Shown here piece by piece: positions 1 through 5,909 of a stretch of 7,838 nucleotides of DNA. The notes below the pieces were generated by a model. That model ran no database searches. It saw only the letters and a list, made by a program, of their open reading frames with translations, and was not told the origin of the DNA. The stretch comes from Lachnospiraceae bacterium. GTDB lineage: Bacteria > Bacillota_A > Clostridia > Lachnospirales > Lachnospiraceae. The first letter of the stretch is position 1. Every line of letters begins with the position of its first letter. The translations under genes were made by a program, and so were the position numbers. The stretch covers positions 1 through 7,838 of the forward strand of contig JAFPAZ010000082.1 in NCBI GenBank assembly GCA_017390645.1, read 5' to 3'.

Positions 1-1
1 A

Positions 2-1540
2 GTGGTGGTTTCTACCCATCCATTGATTTTTATTGGAGCAGCTTTGTTTTCCTTGCTTACCGTAATTCTTTCCTGTGAAAAACCAGGTAGAATCGCAGGA
101 AAGGTATTGCCAATAGAGGCACTTAGATTTACTCAGGTGGAAATAAAAAAGAAAGTTTCTAAGGGGGGAGATAGCAGTGCGAGAATTCTTAAAATGGCAT
201 TTGCCAATCTAGGAAGAAATAAAAAGAAAACCGTAACCGTAGTATTATCCCTTACTTTGTCAGCGGTGTTGTTTTATCTGGTGTTCTCCTTTTCCAAAGG
301 ATTTGATATGGATAAATTCACACAAAAATTCTATGTTTCCGATTTTATCGTGGCAGAAAATAATTATTTTAAGTATGAAGAGATTGATGGTGTAGAAGAA
401 GAAGTTATTTGGGAATTGGAATCCATGGAAGGAATTACAGAAAGTGGGAGAATATACATAGGAGCTTCTGCCGGGGGATGGTTTAGTGAAGAAGATTTAC
501 AATCCTATTGGAATTATGAAGACAGAGAGATGGAAATGACTGTGAGTGGCAGGGAAGCGGATGAAAATGGACTTTACCCGGAAAGCATAAATATATATGG
601 AATGGATGAATTCCCATTAGCGAATGTAGAGGTGTTAGAAGGGGATATTACAAAAGTAGCAGACCGTGACCAACATTATATCATTGCGGTGGTAGAAGCA
701 GATGATTATGGAAAACCCATTGAGGATACCTGCCAGGTAGAAGTGGGAGAACAGATAAAAGTCAGTTATTATGATAGGATTTTAAGATATGATGCAAGTA
801 CCGGGGGAGAAATCAATGAAAATACGAAGGCGGAAGATATCCGGTGGGAATATGAAAATCCTAAAGATATTACTTACACTGTCTGTGCTAAGGTGATCAT
901 ACCATATCCTATGACAAGCCGTTCTTTTGGAAATATGTTTTTTGTGTTAGACAGTGATACTTATAGAAAAGATACAGGTTCCGATTTTGTAATGTCTTAT
1001 ATGTTTAATACTACGGAAGAATCCAATGAAGACATACAGAAATTTTTAGAAAACTATACTGAAGAATATAAAACAGATTATGATTTTGAATCCAAGCAAA
1101 AATATCAGGAGGAATTTTCTTCCTTCCGTAATATGTTCCTTTTGGTAGGAAGTATTTTGGCATTTATCATAGGACTGATTGGAGTGGTAAATTTCTTTAA
1201 TTCCATTTTAACTGGAATTCATAGTAGAAAAAAGGAATTTGCTATGTTACAATCAGTGGGAATGACAGGGGGACAGTTACGGAGAATGCTGATATATGAA
1301 GGTACGTTCTACACTATTTTATCGGTTGTATTAGCAATATTGATCAGTGGAATATTGCAACTGTTTGTGATGGAGGCATTATCTGGTGTATTATGGTTCT
1401 TTACAGCGAAAATGACCATATTGCCACTCTTAATTATTTTGCCGATATATATGTTATTAGGAATTTTGATACCGGTATTTTGTTATCAGAAATTGAAGAA
1501 AAGTTCTATCGTGGAACGGTTACGGGACAGTTTTTCATAG
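2..1540 (+). CDS. FtsX-family ABC transporter permease, C-terminal part (5' end outside window)
   Basis: The frame is open from the left edge, so the GTG at position 2 is probably internal and only the last ~512 residues are seen. In order these show a membrane helix (about residues 9-25), the conserved 'PIEALR' linker typical after the first FtsX domain of large permeases (37-42), a second helix (78-98), an acidic extracytoplasmic domain of about 270 residues (100-375), then three helices (about 377-402, 435-457, 473-494). The cytoplasmic segment 'EFAMLQSVGMTGGQLRRML' after the third helix matches the FtsX coupling-helix signature. A late large external domain is the architecture of BceB/peptide-type permeases that work with an ATPase and a two-component system. 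The regulator and kinase follow directly, which supports a peptide-antibiotic sensing or export module. The substrate is unknown, and the ATPase gene, presumably upstream, is not visible. Another MacB/LolC-like export role is possible. Confidence 0.85.
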   Translation: MVVSTHPLIFIGAALFSLLTVILSCEKPGRIAGKVLPIEALRFTQVEIKKKVSKGGDSSARILKMAFANLGRNKKKTVTVVLSLTLSAVLFYLVFSFSKGFDMDKFTQKFYVSDFIVAENNYFKYEEIDGVEEEVIWELESMEGITESGRIYIGASAGGWFSEEDLQSYWNYEDREMEMTVSGREADENGLYPESINIYGMDEFPLANVEVLEGDITKVADRDQHYIIAVVEADDYGKPIEDTCQVEVGEQIKVSYYDRILRYDASTGGEINENTKAEDIRWEYENPKDITYTVCAKVIIPYPMTSRSFGNMFFVLDSDTYRKDTGSDFVMSYMFNTTEESNEDIQKFLENYTEEYKTDYDFESKQKYQEEFSSFRNMFLLVGSILAFIIGLIGVVNFFNSILTGIHSRKKEFAMLQSVGMTGGQLRRMLIYEGTFYTILSVVLAILISGILQLFVMEALSGVLWFFTAKMTILPLLIILPIYMLLGILIPVFCYQKLKKSSIVERLRDSFS

Positions 1541-1582
1541 GTCAATTGAAGTAGCTTGTAAATAGGTGGCTTGTTACTTATG

Positions 1583-1622
1583 AATCACTTAATATAAGTT
1601 GTGGTAGCTTTGCAATTGCCTA
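1583..1622. repeat. Conserved intergenic block, copy 1 (upstream of response regulator)
   Basis: Two sub-blocks, 1583-1598 (AATCACTTAATATAAG) and 1608-1622 (CTTTGCAATTGCCTA), recur upstream of the kinase at 2408-2438 with 14/16 and 13/15 matches. All four differences are transitions. This copy carries a 9-base insertion (TTGTGGTAG) between the sub-blocks. It ends about 33 bases before the regulator start, so it may be part of a promoter or operator shared by both genes. The function is inferred. Confidence 0.5.
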
Positions 1623-1626
1623 AAAT
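1599..1626 (+). promoter_or_regulatory. Possible weak promoter for the response regulator
   Basis: TTGTGG (1599-1604), a 16-base spacer and TAAAAT (1621-1626) form a weak sigma-70-like pair. The -35 matches the consensus at only three positions. An alternative -10, TATGAT at 1626-1631, has no good -35. No terminator is visible between the permease and this gene, so the regulator may also be transcribed by read-through. Confidence 0.3.
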
Positions 1627-1654
1627 ATGATATTAATGAGAGGAGCGGGATAGG

Positions 1655-2317
1655 GTGAAAATACTGATTATTGAAGATGATGTGGCACTTGCCCAGGGCA
1701 TCGCCATGGTTTTGGAAGAAGAAGGGTATGAAACCTTAGTTGCTTCTTCTTTAAAAAAAGGAAAAGAATTGCTCGAAAAGGAATCGTTTCAGCTGTTAAT
1801 TTTGGACATAAATCTACCAGATGGAAATGGATTGGAGTTTTGCAGGATTCATCGAAAGGAACTTAACATGCCTGTGTTGATGCTTACTGCCAAGGATACG
1901 GAAGAGGATGAAATTTCAGGTTTTGAGGCGGGAGCCGATGATTATGTGACCAAACCTTTCCGGATTGGGATTTTGCGGGCAAGAGTTCATTCTTTGATTC
2001 GCAGAAATCAAAATCCGAAAGTATTTGAAATTGGTTCCTTGTATCTGGATATCGAAAAAAGAATTTATAAAAAGGATGGAGACGAACTTGCACTTAGTAA
2101 GGTGGAACAGGAATTGCTTGCCATGTTGCTTCTGAATTCCGGTCAGACGTTAACGAGAAACCAGCTTATTAATCAAATCTGGGATAGTTGGGACTCTGTT
2201 GACGAAAACACTTTAACAGTGACGGTAGGGAGACTACGAAGTAAACTAGGCGGTAATTACATAAAAACGATTTATGGCATTGGTTATCGTTGGCAGCAGG
2301 ATGAGCAGGATAAATAG
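1655..2317 (+). CDS. OmpR/PhoB-family response regulator
   Basis: A 220-residue cytoplasmic transcription factor of normal family length. The N-terminal receiver domain (about 1-112) has the acidic pocket E7-D8-D9, phosphoacceptor D51 in 'LILDINLPDGNG', switch threonine T78 in 'MLTAKD' and lysine K100 in 'YVTKPF'. The C-terminal winged helix (about 125-215) has the recognition-helix pattern 'TLTVTVGRLRSKLG' and the closing 'IKTIYGIGYRW'. The GTG start at 1655 fits AGGAG at 1641-1645, nine bases upstream, and 'VKILIIEDD' is the normal beginning of the family. It should be phosphorylated by the kinase encoded 148 bases downstream. BceR-like regulators usually control their neighbouring transporter; that role is inferred here from position next to the permease. 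The targets are not known. Confidence 0.95.
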   Translation: MKILIIEDDVALAQGIAMVLEEEGYETLVASSLKKGKELLEKESFQLLILDINLPDGNGLEFCRIHRKELNMPVLMLTAKDTEEDEISGFEAGADDYVTKPFRIGILRARVHSLIRRNQNPKVFEIGSLYLDIEKRIYKKDGDELALSKVEQELLAMLLLNSGQTLTRNQLINQIWDSWDSVDENTLTVTVGRLRSKLGGNYIKTIYGIGYRWQQDEQDK

Positions 2318-2324
2318 TTTTTTC

Positions 2325-2370
2325 ATCGTTTCACAATTACTTATTAAAAAATAGGTGATTGTGAAACGAT
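2325..2370. repeat. Long near-perfect palindrome between regulator and kinase genes
   Basis: Arms 2325-2345 and 2350-2370 (21 bp each) are complementary except at two positions, both of which become G-U pairs in RNA. The loop is AAAA. It begins eight bases after the regulator stop codon. The stem is AT-rich and is followed by AATATTTTAT rather than a T run; on the minus strand it is followed by an A run. It is therefore not a standard intrinsic terminator in either direction. It may be an operator, an mRNA-stabilising stem or part of a small repeat element. The arms contain TTTCACAA/TTGTGAAA, and the right arm overlaps the repeat module at 2359-2402. Confidence 0.75.
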
Positions 2371-2402
2371 AATATTTTATATGAAAGTGATTCAAAAGAA
2401 AC
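2359..2402 (+). repeat. Dispersed ~43-bp module, copy 1
   Basis: This is TTGTGAAAC (2359-2367), 15 AT-rich bases, then a 20-base block starting GAAAGTGATTC (2383-2402). Two further copies lie in the nfnA upstream region, one on each strand. Against the minus-strand copy (3598-3639) it matches 8/9 in the first block and 17/20 in the last. Against the plus-strand copy (3535-3577) it matches 7/9 and 15/20. It sits immediately upstream of the kinase promoter. Confidence 0.6.
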
Positions 2403-2415
2403 TTTTCAATCATTT
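2385..2415. repeat. Small hairpin upstream of the kinase promoter
   Basis: Arms 2385-2398 and 2402-2415 (14 bp) pair with one mismatch and one G-U pair around an AAA loop. The right arm ends inside the -35 hexamer of the kinase promoter (2414-2419). The arm motif AGTGAT..AAAAG / CTTTT..ATCA.T is the same as in the longer inverted repeat before nfnA. As DNA it could be an operator. It has no T tract, so it is not a terminator. Confidence 0.5.
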
Positions 2416-2438
2416 GATATAAGCTTTGTAGTTGCCTA
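2408..2438. repeat. Conserved intergenic block, copy 2 (kinase promoter)
   Basis: AATCATTTGATATAAG (2408-2423) joined directly to CTTTGTAGTTGCCTA (2424-2438) matches the block at 1583-1622 but lacks its 9-base insertion. It contains the -35 hexamer, the spacer and the first two bases of the -10 of the kinase promoter. The conservation of the spacer suggests either common ancestry or a bound regulator. Confidence 0.5.
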
Positions 2439-2442
2439 TTAT
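2414..2442 (+). promoter_or_regulatory. Sigma-70-type promoter for the histidine kinase
   Basis: TTGATA (2414-2419), an exact 17-base spacer and TATTAT (2437-2442) form a good housekeeping promoter. Predicted transcription start is near 2449, giving a very short leader of about 17 bases that carries AGGGGGAG (2454-2461) before the ATG at 2466. It implies that the kinase is transcribed separately from, or in addition to, the response regulator. Confidence 0.65.
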
Positions 2443-2465
2443 AAAAAAAGAACAGGGGGAGTTTT

Positions 2466-3374
2466 ATGAATGCAGTTTCTGTCATCTGTATCAGTATAGG
2501 AGCTGGACTGACTGTATTTGCGATTTATTTGATAGTAAAAGTGCATCGGATACTAAGAAAACTTGATGGAATGCTGGAAGATGCCATTATGGGAAAGTAT
2601 GAAGAAAAAACTTACGATGAAAGCAAACTGTCAAAACTAGAGGCAAAACTTTCCCGTTTTTTATCTGCAAGTAAATTGTCTTTAAACCGATTAGAAGAAC
2701 AACGAAACCAAATCCAGCAGACCGTATCGGATTTAAGTCATCAGACCAAAACACCTATAGCGAATCTTTTGTTATATACGGAATATTTATCAGAGAAAAA
2801 CTTAGGAAAAGAAGAGAAAAAGCTGGTGAATAGGATAGAGGAGCAGACAGAAAAACTGAATTTCCTGATTCAGTCCCTGGTAAAAATTTCTAGACTTGAA
2901 AATGACTTAATCACAGTGCATTGTAAAAAGCATTCTTTGGGTGAGTTTATAAAGGTGCTTTTTGAAATGTATCAGGAAAAAGCAATAGAAAAAGAAATTA
3001 AGATACATACTGAATGGAATGAGATATGGGCAGTTTTTGATGAAAAATGGACTTTAGAGGCAGTGGGAAATATTCTGGACAATGCCATAAAATATACGAA
3101 TTCAGGAGGAAATGTATGGATTCGTGTCAAAGAATATGAGCTGTTTTCTATGATTGAAATTGAGGATGATGGAATCGGGATTGCGAAGGAAGAACAGGCG
3201 AATATTTTTACCAGATTTTACCGAAGTCAGAAGGTAAGTCAAATGCCGGGAGTAGGAATTGGGTTATACCTTTCTCGAAAAATTATTTCTTTGGAAGGTG
3301 GATACTTAAAAGTAATTTCGCAGGAAGGGGAAGGAACAAAGTTTCAAGTGTATTTGCCTAAAACGGAAACGTAG
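2466..3374 (+). CDS. Short membrane-anchored sensor histidine kinase
   Basis: 302 residues. One membrane helix (about 4-24) starts at the N-terminus with almost no extracellular part. A charged, probably coiled-coil linker follows (25-85), then the dimerisation/phosphoacceptor region with H92 in 'DLSHQTKTPIANLLLY'. The ATPase domain has N-box 'NILDNAIKYT' (202-211), G1 'DDGIGI' near 236-241, F-box 'IFTRFYR' and G2 'GVGIGLYLSRK' near 263-273. All catalytic boxes are present, so it should be active. The residue after the histidine is Gln, not the Glu/Asp usual in HisKA kinases. The ATG is the only plausible start because an in-frame TAA lies at 2442-2444. With no sensor domain it probably takes its signal from the adjacent ABC permease, as BceS-type kinases do, and phosphorylates the regulator encoded just upstream. 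The ligand is unknown. Confidence 0.93.
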   Translation: MNAVSVICISIGAGLTVFAIYLIVKVHRILRKLDGMLEDAIMGKYEEKTYDESKLSKLEAKLSRFLSASKLSLNRLEEQRNQIQQTVSDLSHQTKTPIANLLLYTEYLSEKNLGKEEKKLVNRIEEQTEKLNFLIQSLVKISRLENDLITVHCKKHSLGEFIKVLFEMYQEKAIEKEIKIHTEWNEIWAVFDEKWTLEAVGNILDNAIKYTNSGGNVWIRVKEYELFSMIEIEDDGIGIAKEEQANIFTRFYRSQKVSQMPGVGIGLYLSRKIISLEGGYLKVISQEGEGTKFQVYLPKTET

Positions 3375-3399
3375 GAGAAAAGGAATTATTGTTTCTGTG

Positions 3400-3456
3400 T
3401 GAATAGTTACAAAAAGAGGATTGTTACTGTTCATCTATGAATAGTAAAAGAGGATT
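3400..3456. repeat. Direct repeat ahead of the terminator
   Basis: TGAATAGT followed by an A-rich stretch and AAAGAGGATT occurs at 3400-3422 and, with a 4-base deletion, at 3438-3456. A small hairpin (3424-3434 with 3437-3447, one G-U pair) lies between and into the second copy. Because 3446-3456 is the start of the terminator stem, the first copy (AAAAGAGGATT at 3412-3422) could pair equally with the terminator's right arm at 3481-3491, giving an alternative fold. Confidence 0.6.
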
Positions 3457-3491
3457 ATATTATTTTCGAAAAAATAATAAAATCCTCTTTT
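3446..3491 (+). terminator. Intrinsic terminator after the kinase gene
   Basis: Arms 3446-3466 and 3471-3491 (21 bp) pair with a single A/A mismatch around a CGAA loop. The right arm ends CCTCTTTT and is followed by CTTATT, giving a T-rich tail. It lies 71 bases after the kinase stop. The stem has a GAGGA/TCCTC base but is otherwise AT-rich. It separates the regulatory module from the nfn operon and could also act, less well, on the opposite strand. Confidence 0.8.
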
Positions 3492-3534
3492 CTTATTGAG
3501 AAAAAAAGTTTATAATATTGTTATCTGTAGGTAA

Positions 3535-3639
3535 ATGCGAAACCATCAAAAAATATAATGAGTGATGAAAAAGAAACAAATACATAAGCGGTGTTTTGAT
3601 TCTTTTACATCACTTTCACAGAATAATATAGTTTCGCAA
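3535..3639. repeat. Inverted-repeat element spanning the nfnA promoter (module copies 2 and 3)
   Basis: Two copies of the module at 2359-2402 face each other here: 3535-3577 on plus and 3598-3639 on minus. The outer ends TGCGAAAC (3536-3543) and GTTTCGCA (3631-3638) are exact complements. The inner arms 3561-3580 and 3595-3614 are 20 bp with two mismatches around a 14-base loop; the stretches between outer and inner arms do not pair. AAATGC occurs directly at both borders (3533-3538 and 3638-3643), possibly a target duplication although it overlaps the arms. There is no ORF inside. It may be a miniature inverted-repeat element or a compound operator. The nfnA promoter lies in the right arm. 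With the terminator and repeats at 3400-3491, this accounts for most of the 305-base gap between the kinase and nfnA; no gene is seen there. Confidence 0.65.
3604..3632 (+). promoter_or_regulatory. Sigma-70-type promoter of the nfn operon
   Basis: TTTACA (3604-3609), a 17-base spacer and TATAGT (3627-3632) each differ from consensus by one base. Predicted start is near 3639, leaving a leader of about 40 bases with AAGGTGG (3664-3670) before the nfnA ATG. The -35 is inside the right inner arm (3595-3614) and the -10 overlaps the outer arm (3631-3638), so anything binding the inverted repeat would cover the promoter. Confidence 0.7.
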
Positions 3640-3679
3640 ATGCTTAATTTTTATCTATATTGAAAGGTGGACGCTGCTG

Positions 3680-4504
3680 ATGTACAAAATAGTAAAAAAA
3701 GAAGTGTTGAATCAAGCTGTTGAACTGATGGAAGTTCATGCACCATTTGTAGCGAGAAAGTGTGAAGCAGGACAGTTTGTAATTGTTCGTGTGGATGAAG
3801 ATGGGGAAAGGGTTCCTCTAACCATCGCTGATTATGACAGAGAAAAAGAAACGGTTACTATCATTTATCAGGTTGTAGGTTATTCTACGGAGTTACTAAG
3901 CAAGAAAAAAGAAGGAGAATTTGTTTGTGATTTCGTTGGACCGCTTGGGAAACCGGCCCCATTACATAAAGTAGACCATGTAATCGGTGTTGCAGGTGGT
4001 GTAGGAGCTGCTCCTTTGTATCCACAACTTCGAAAACTTCATGAAATGGGAGTAAAAGTAGATGTGATCATCGGTGGTAGAAGTGCAGAATTCGTTATCT
4101 TAGAAGAAAAGTTTAAAGAATTCTGTGATCATGTTTACATTGCAACCAATGACGGTTCTAAGGGTAAGGAAGGTTTCGTAACCGATGTTCTTACGGAATT
4201 AATTGAAAAGGGCGAAAAGTTTGATGAAGTCATTGCCATTGGACCACTTATTATGATGAAATCAGTGGTAAATGTAACGAAGCCTTTAAATATTCCAACA
4301 GGTGTTTCTTTGAATCCGGTTATGATTGACGGAACCGGTATGTGTGGCGGATGTCGTGTTACTGTCGGAGGTAAGACACAGTTTGCATGTGTGGATGGTC
4401 CGGACTTTGATGGATTTTTAGTTGATTTTGATGAATGTATGATGCGTCAGGGTATGTATAAGGAAGAAGAACATCAATGCAGGATAGGAAGAGGTGCACA
4501 ATAA
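3680..4504 (+). CDS. nfnA: NADH-dependent ferredoxin:NADP+ oxidoreductase subunit NfnA (sulfide dehydrogenase beta-like)
   Basis: 274 residues, the usual size for NfnA/SudB. The N-terminal FAD-binding beta barrel (about 1-95) has 'RVPLTIAD' (44-51). The NAD(H)-binding domain (about 98-210) has the glycine-rich 'GVAGGVGAAPLYP'. The C-terminal [2Fe-2S] site has D217, C222, C225 and C237 in 'DGTGMCGGC' and 'QFACVDGPDFDG', consistent with the unusual one-Asp, three-Cys ligation described for NfnA. In the NfnAB complex this subunit takes electrons from or to NADH and passes them to NfnB. The complex couples reduced ferredoxin and NADH to reduction of two NADP+ by flavin-based electron bifurcation, reversibly, in the cytoplasm. 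The ATG at 3680 follows AAGGTGG by nine bases. It is the first gene of a tight operon with nfnB. The family also includes PyrK-like electron-transfer subunits, but the NfnB partner argues for NfnA. Confidence 0.9.
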   Translation: MYKIVKKEVLNQAVELMEVHAPFVARKCEAGQFVIVRVDEDGERVPLTIADYDREKETVTIIYQVVGYSTELLSKKKEGEFVCDFVGPLGKPAPLHKVDHVIGVAGGVGAAPLYPQLRKLHEMGVKVDVIIGGRSAEFVILEEKFKEFCDHVYIATNDGSKGKEGFVTDVLTELIEKGEKFDEVIAIGPLIMMKSVVNVTKPLNIPTGVSLNPVMIDGTGMCGGCRVTVGGKTQFACVDGPDFDGFLVDFDECMMRQGMYKEEEHQCRIGRGAQ

Positions 4505-4505
4505 T

Positions 4506-5894
4506 ATGGAAAGAAATATGAGTTTAACAAAGGTTGTAATGCCGGAACAGGATCCTAATGTTAGAAATAAGAATTTCGAAGAAGTTACTCTTGGATATAC
4601 AAAAGAAATGGCGATGGAAGAAGCCAGAAGATGTTTAAATTGTAAGAAGACTCCTTGTATGTCAGGTTGTCCTGTAAATGTACCGATTCCAGAATTTATC
4701 GGAAAAGTGGCAGAAGGGGATTTCGAGGCTGCATATCAGGTTATCACCAGAGAAAATGCATTGCCGGCCATTTGTGGACGTGTCTGCCCACAGGAAAAGC
4801 AATGTGAAGGAAATTGTGTTCGTGGTGTAAAGGGAGAACCTGTTGGTATCGGACGTCTGGAACGTTTTGTTGCTGATTATCACATGGCAAACAAGAAAAA
4901 GGTGGAAAATAACATTGAGAAGAATGGTAAGAAGGTAGCTGTGGTGGGATCCGGACCTGCTGGAATCACCTGTGCAGGTGAATTGGCGAAAAAGGGTTAT
5001 GAAGTTACGGTATTTGAGGCACTTCATAAAGCCGGAGGTGTATTAAGCTACGGTATTCCTGAATTCCGTTTACCAAAGGATTTGGTGGCGAAGGAAATAG
5101 ATAATGTAAAGGAATTAGGGGTTAAGATTGAAACCAATGTTGTGGTTGGACGTTCCATCACTGTAGATGAGCTATTGCAGGATGGCTATGATGCCGTATT
5201 TATTGGTAGTGGTGCCGGTCTTCCGAGATTTTTAAGAATTCCTGGAGAAAATCTTTTAGGTGTATACTCCGCAAACGAATTTTTGACCAGAGTAAACTTA
5301 ATGAAGGGATATAAGTTCCCGGAAGTTCCTACTCCGGTTAAGGTAGGAAAGAATGTTGCAGTGGTTGGTGCCGGTAATGTTGCTATGGATGCTGCCAGAA
5401 CTGCAAAGAGATTAGGTGCTGAAAATGTATATATCGTATACCGTCGTGGTGAGGATGAACTTCCGGCCAGAAAAGAAGAAATCCATCACGCGAAAGAAGA
5501 AGGCGTTATTTTCCGCTTGTTAAATAATCCTTCTGCGATTATTGGTAAAGATGGATGGGTAACCGGTATTGAAGTGGTAAAACAGGAATTAGGTGAGCCG
5601 GATGCCTCCGGAAGACGTTCTCCGGTTCCTGTGGAAGGCTCTAATTATGTGATTGATGTAGATACTGTTATCATTGCCATTGGACAAAGTCCAAACCCAC
5701 TGATTCAGCAGACCACAGAAGGTCTGGAAACTCAAAAATGGGGTGGAATCATTGTTCAGGAAGAAACGATGGAAACAAGTAAGGAATATGTATATGCCGG
5801 TGGCGATACCGTTTCCGGTGCAGCGACTGTAATTCTTGCCATGGGTGCAGGTAAAAAAGCAGCTGCGGCAATTCATGAGAAATTATCAAAGTAA
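4506..5894 (+). CDS. nfnB: NADPH-binding subunit NfnB of NADH-dependent ferredoxin:NADP+ oxidoreductase (GltD-like flavoprotein)
   Basis: 462 residues from the chosen start. Cysteines C43, C46, C51, C55 ('CLNCKKTPCMSGCP') and C90, C94, C100, C104 ('CGRVCPQEKQCEGNC') lie in the ferredoxin-like N-terminal domain that carries two [4Fe-4S] clusters. The FAD fold begins with 'VAVVGSGPAGITCA' (about 144-157). The NADPH fold has 'VAVVGAGNVAMDAA' (about 282-295), and the closing flavin motif 'YAGGDTVSGAATVILAMGAG' is near 430-449. NfnB holds the bifurcating FAD and binds NADPH and ferredoxin. The ATG at 4506 is preferred: it starts one base after the nfnA stop and has GAGG at 4491-4494, 11 bases upstream. 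A GTG at 4494 would overlap nfnA by 11 bases and an ATG at 4518 is also possible. Homologues are often misnamed glutamate synthase small subunit; no large glutamate synthase subunit is present here. Confidence 0.92.
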   Translation: MERNMSLTKVVMPEQDPNVRNKNFEEVTLGYTKEMAMEEARRCLNCKKTPCMSGCPVNVPIPEFIGKVAEGDFEAAYQVITRENALPAICGRVCPQEKQCEGNCVRGVKGEPVGIGRLERFVADYHMANKKKVENNIEKNGKKVAVVGSGPAGITCAGELAKKGYEVTVFEALHKAGGVLSYGIPEFRLPKDLVAKEIDNVKELGVKIETNVVVGRSITVDELLQDGYDAVFIGSGAGLPRFLRIPGENLLGVYSANEFLTRVNLMKGYKFPEVPTPVKVGKNVAVVGAGNVAMDAARTAKRLGAENVYIVYRRGEDELPARKEEIHHAKEEGVIFRLLNNPSAIIGKDGWVTGIEVVKQELGEPDASGRRSPVPVEGSNYVIDVDTVIIAIGQSPNPLIQQTTEGLETQKWGGIIVQEETMETSKEYVYAGGDTVSGAATVILAMGAGKKAAAAIHEKLSK

Positions 5895-5909
5895 GTTGGA
5901 GGTATTTTT

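Noticed and set aside
2331..2366. TTTCACAA and TTGTGAAA inside the palindrome as a Rex redox-repressor site, attractive because nfnAB is nearby.
   Set aside because: Rex sites have TTGTGAA first and TTCACAA second, about four bases apart. Here the order is reversed and the half-sites are about 20 bases apart. The nfnA promoter itself has GTTTCGCAA, which fits less well.
3437..3499. Short ORF of 20 codons starting ATG at 3437.
   Set aside because: It runs through the terminator hairpin, has no ribosome binding site and its sequence is explained by the stem.
3511..3516. Perfect TATAAT as an upstream promoter for nfnA.
   Set aside because: No acceptable -35 lies 16-18 bases upstream; the TTGAGA at 3496-3501 is only nine bases away. 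The pair at 3604/3627 is much better.
3558..3587. Nine-codon ORF (ATG at 3558) upstream of nfnA as a leader peptide.
   Set aside because: It lies upstream of the predicted transcription start, inside the inverted repeat, and has no ribosome binding site.
4662..5027. Minus-strand ORFs opposite nfnB, the regulator and the small membrane protein.
   Set aside because: They lie antisense to well-supported genes, have no ribosome binding sites and show no recognisable motifs.
4506..5894. Annotation as glutamate synthase small subunit (gltD).
   Set aside because: The fold is homologous, but the partner gene is an NfnA-type subunit and no large glutamate synthase subunit is present, so NfnB is the better call.
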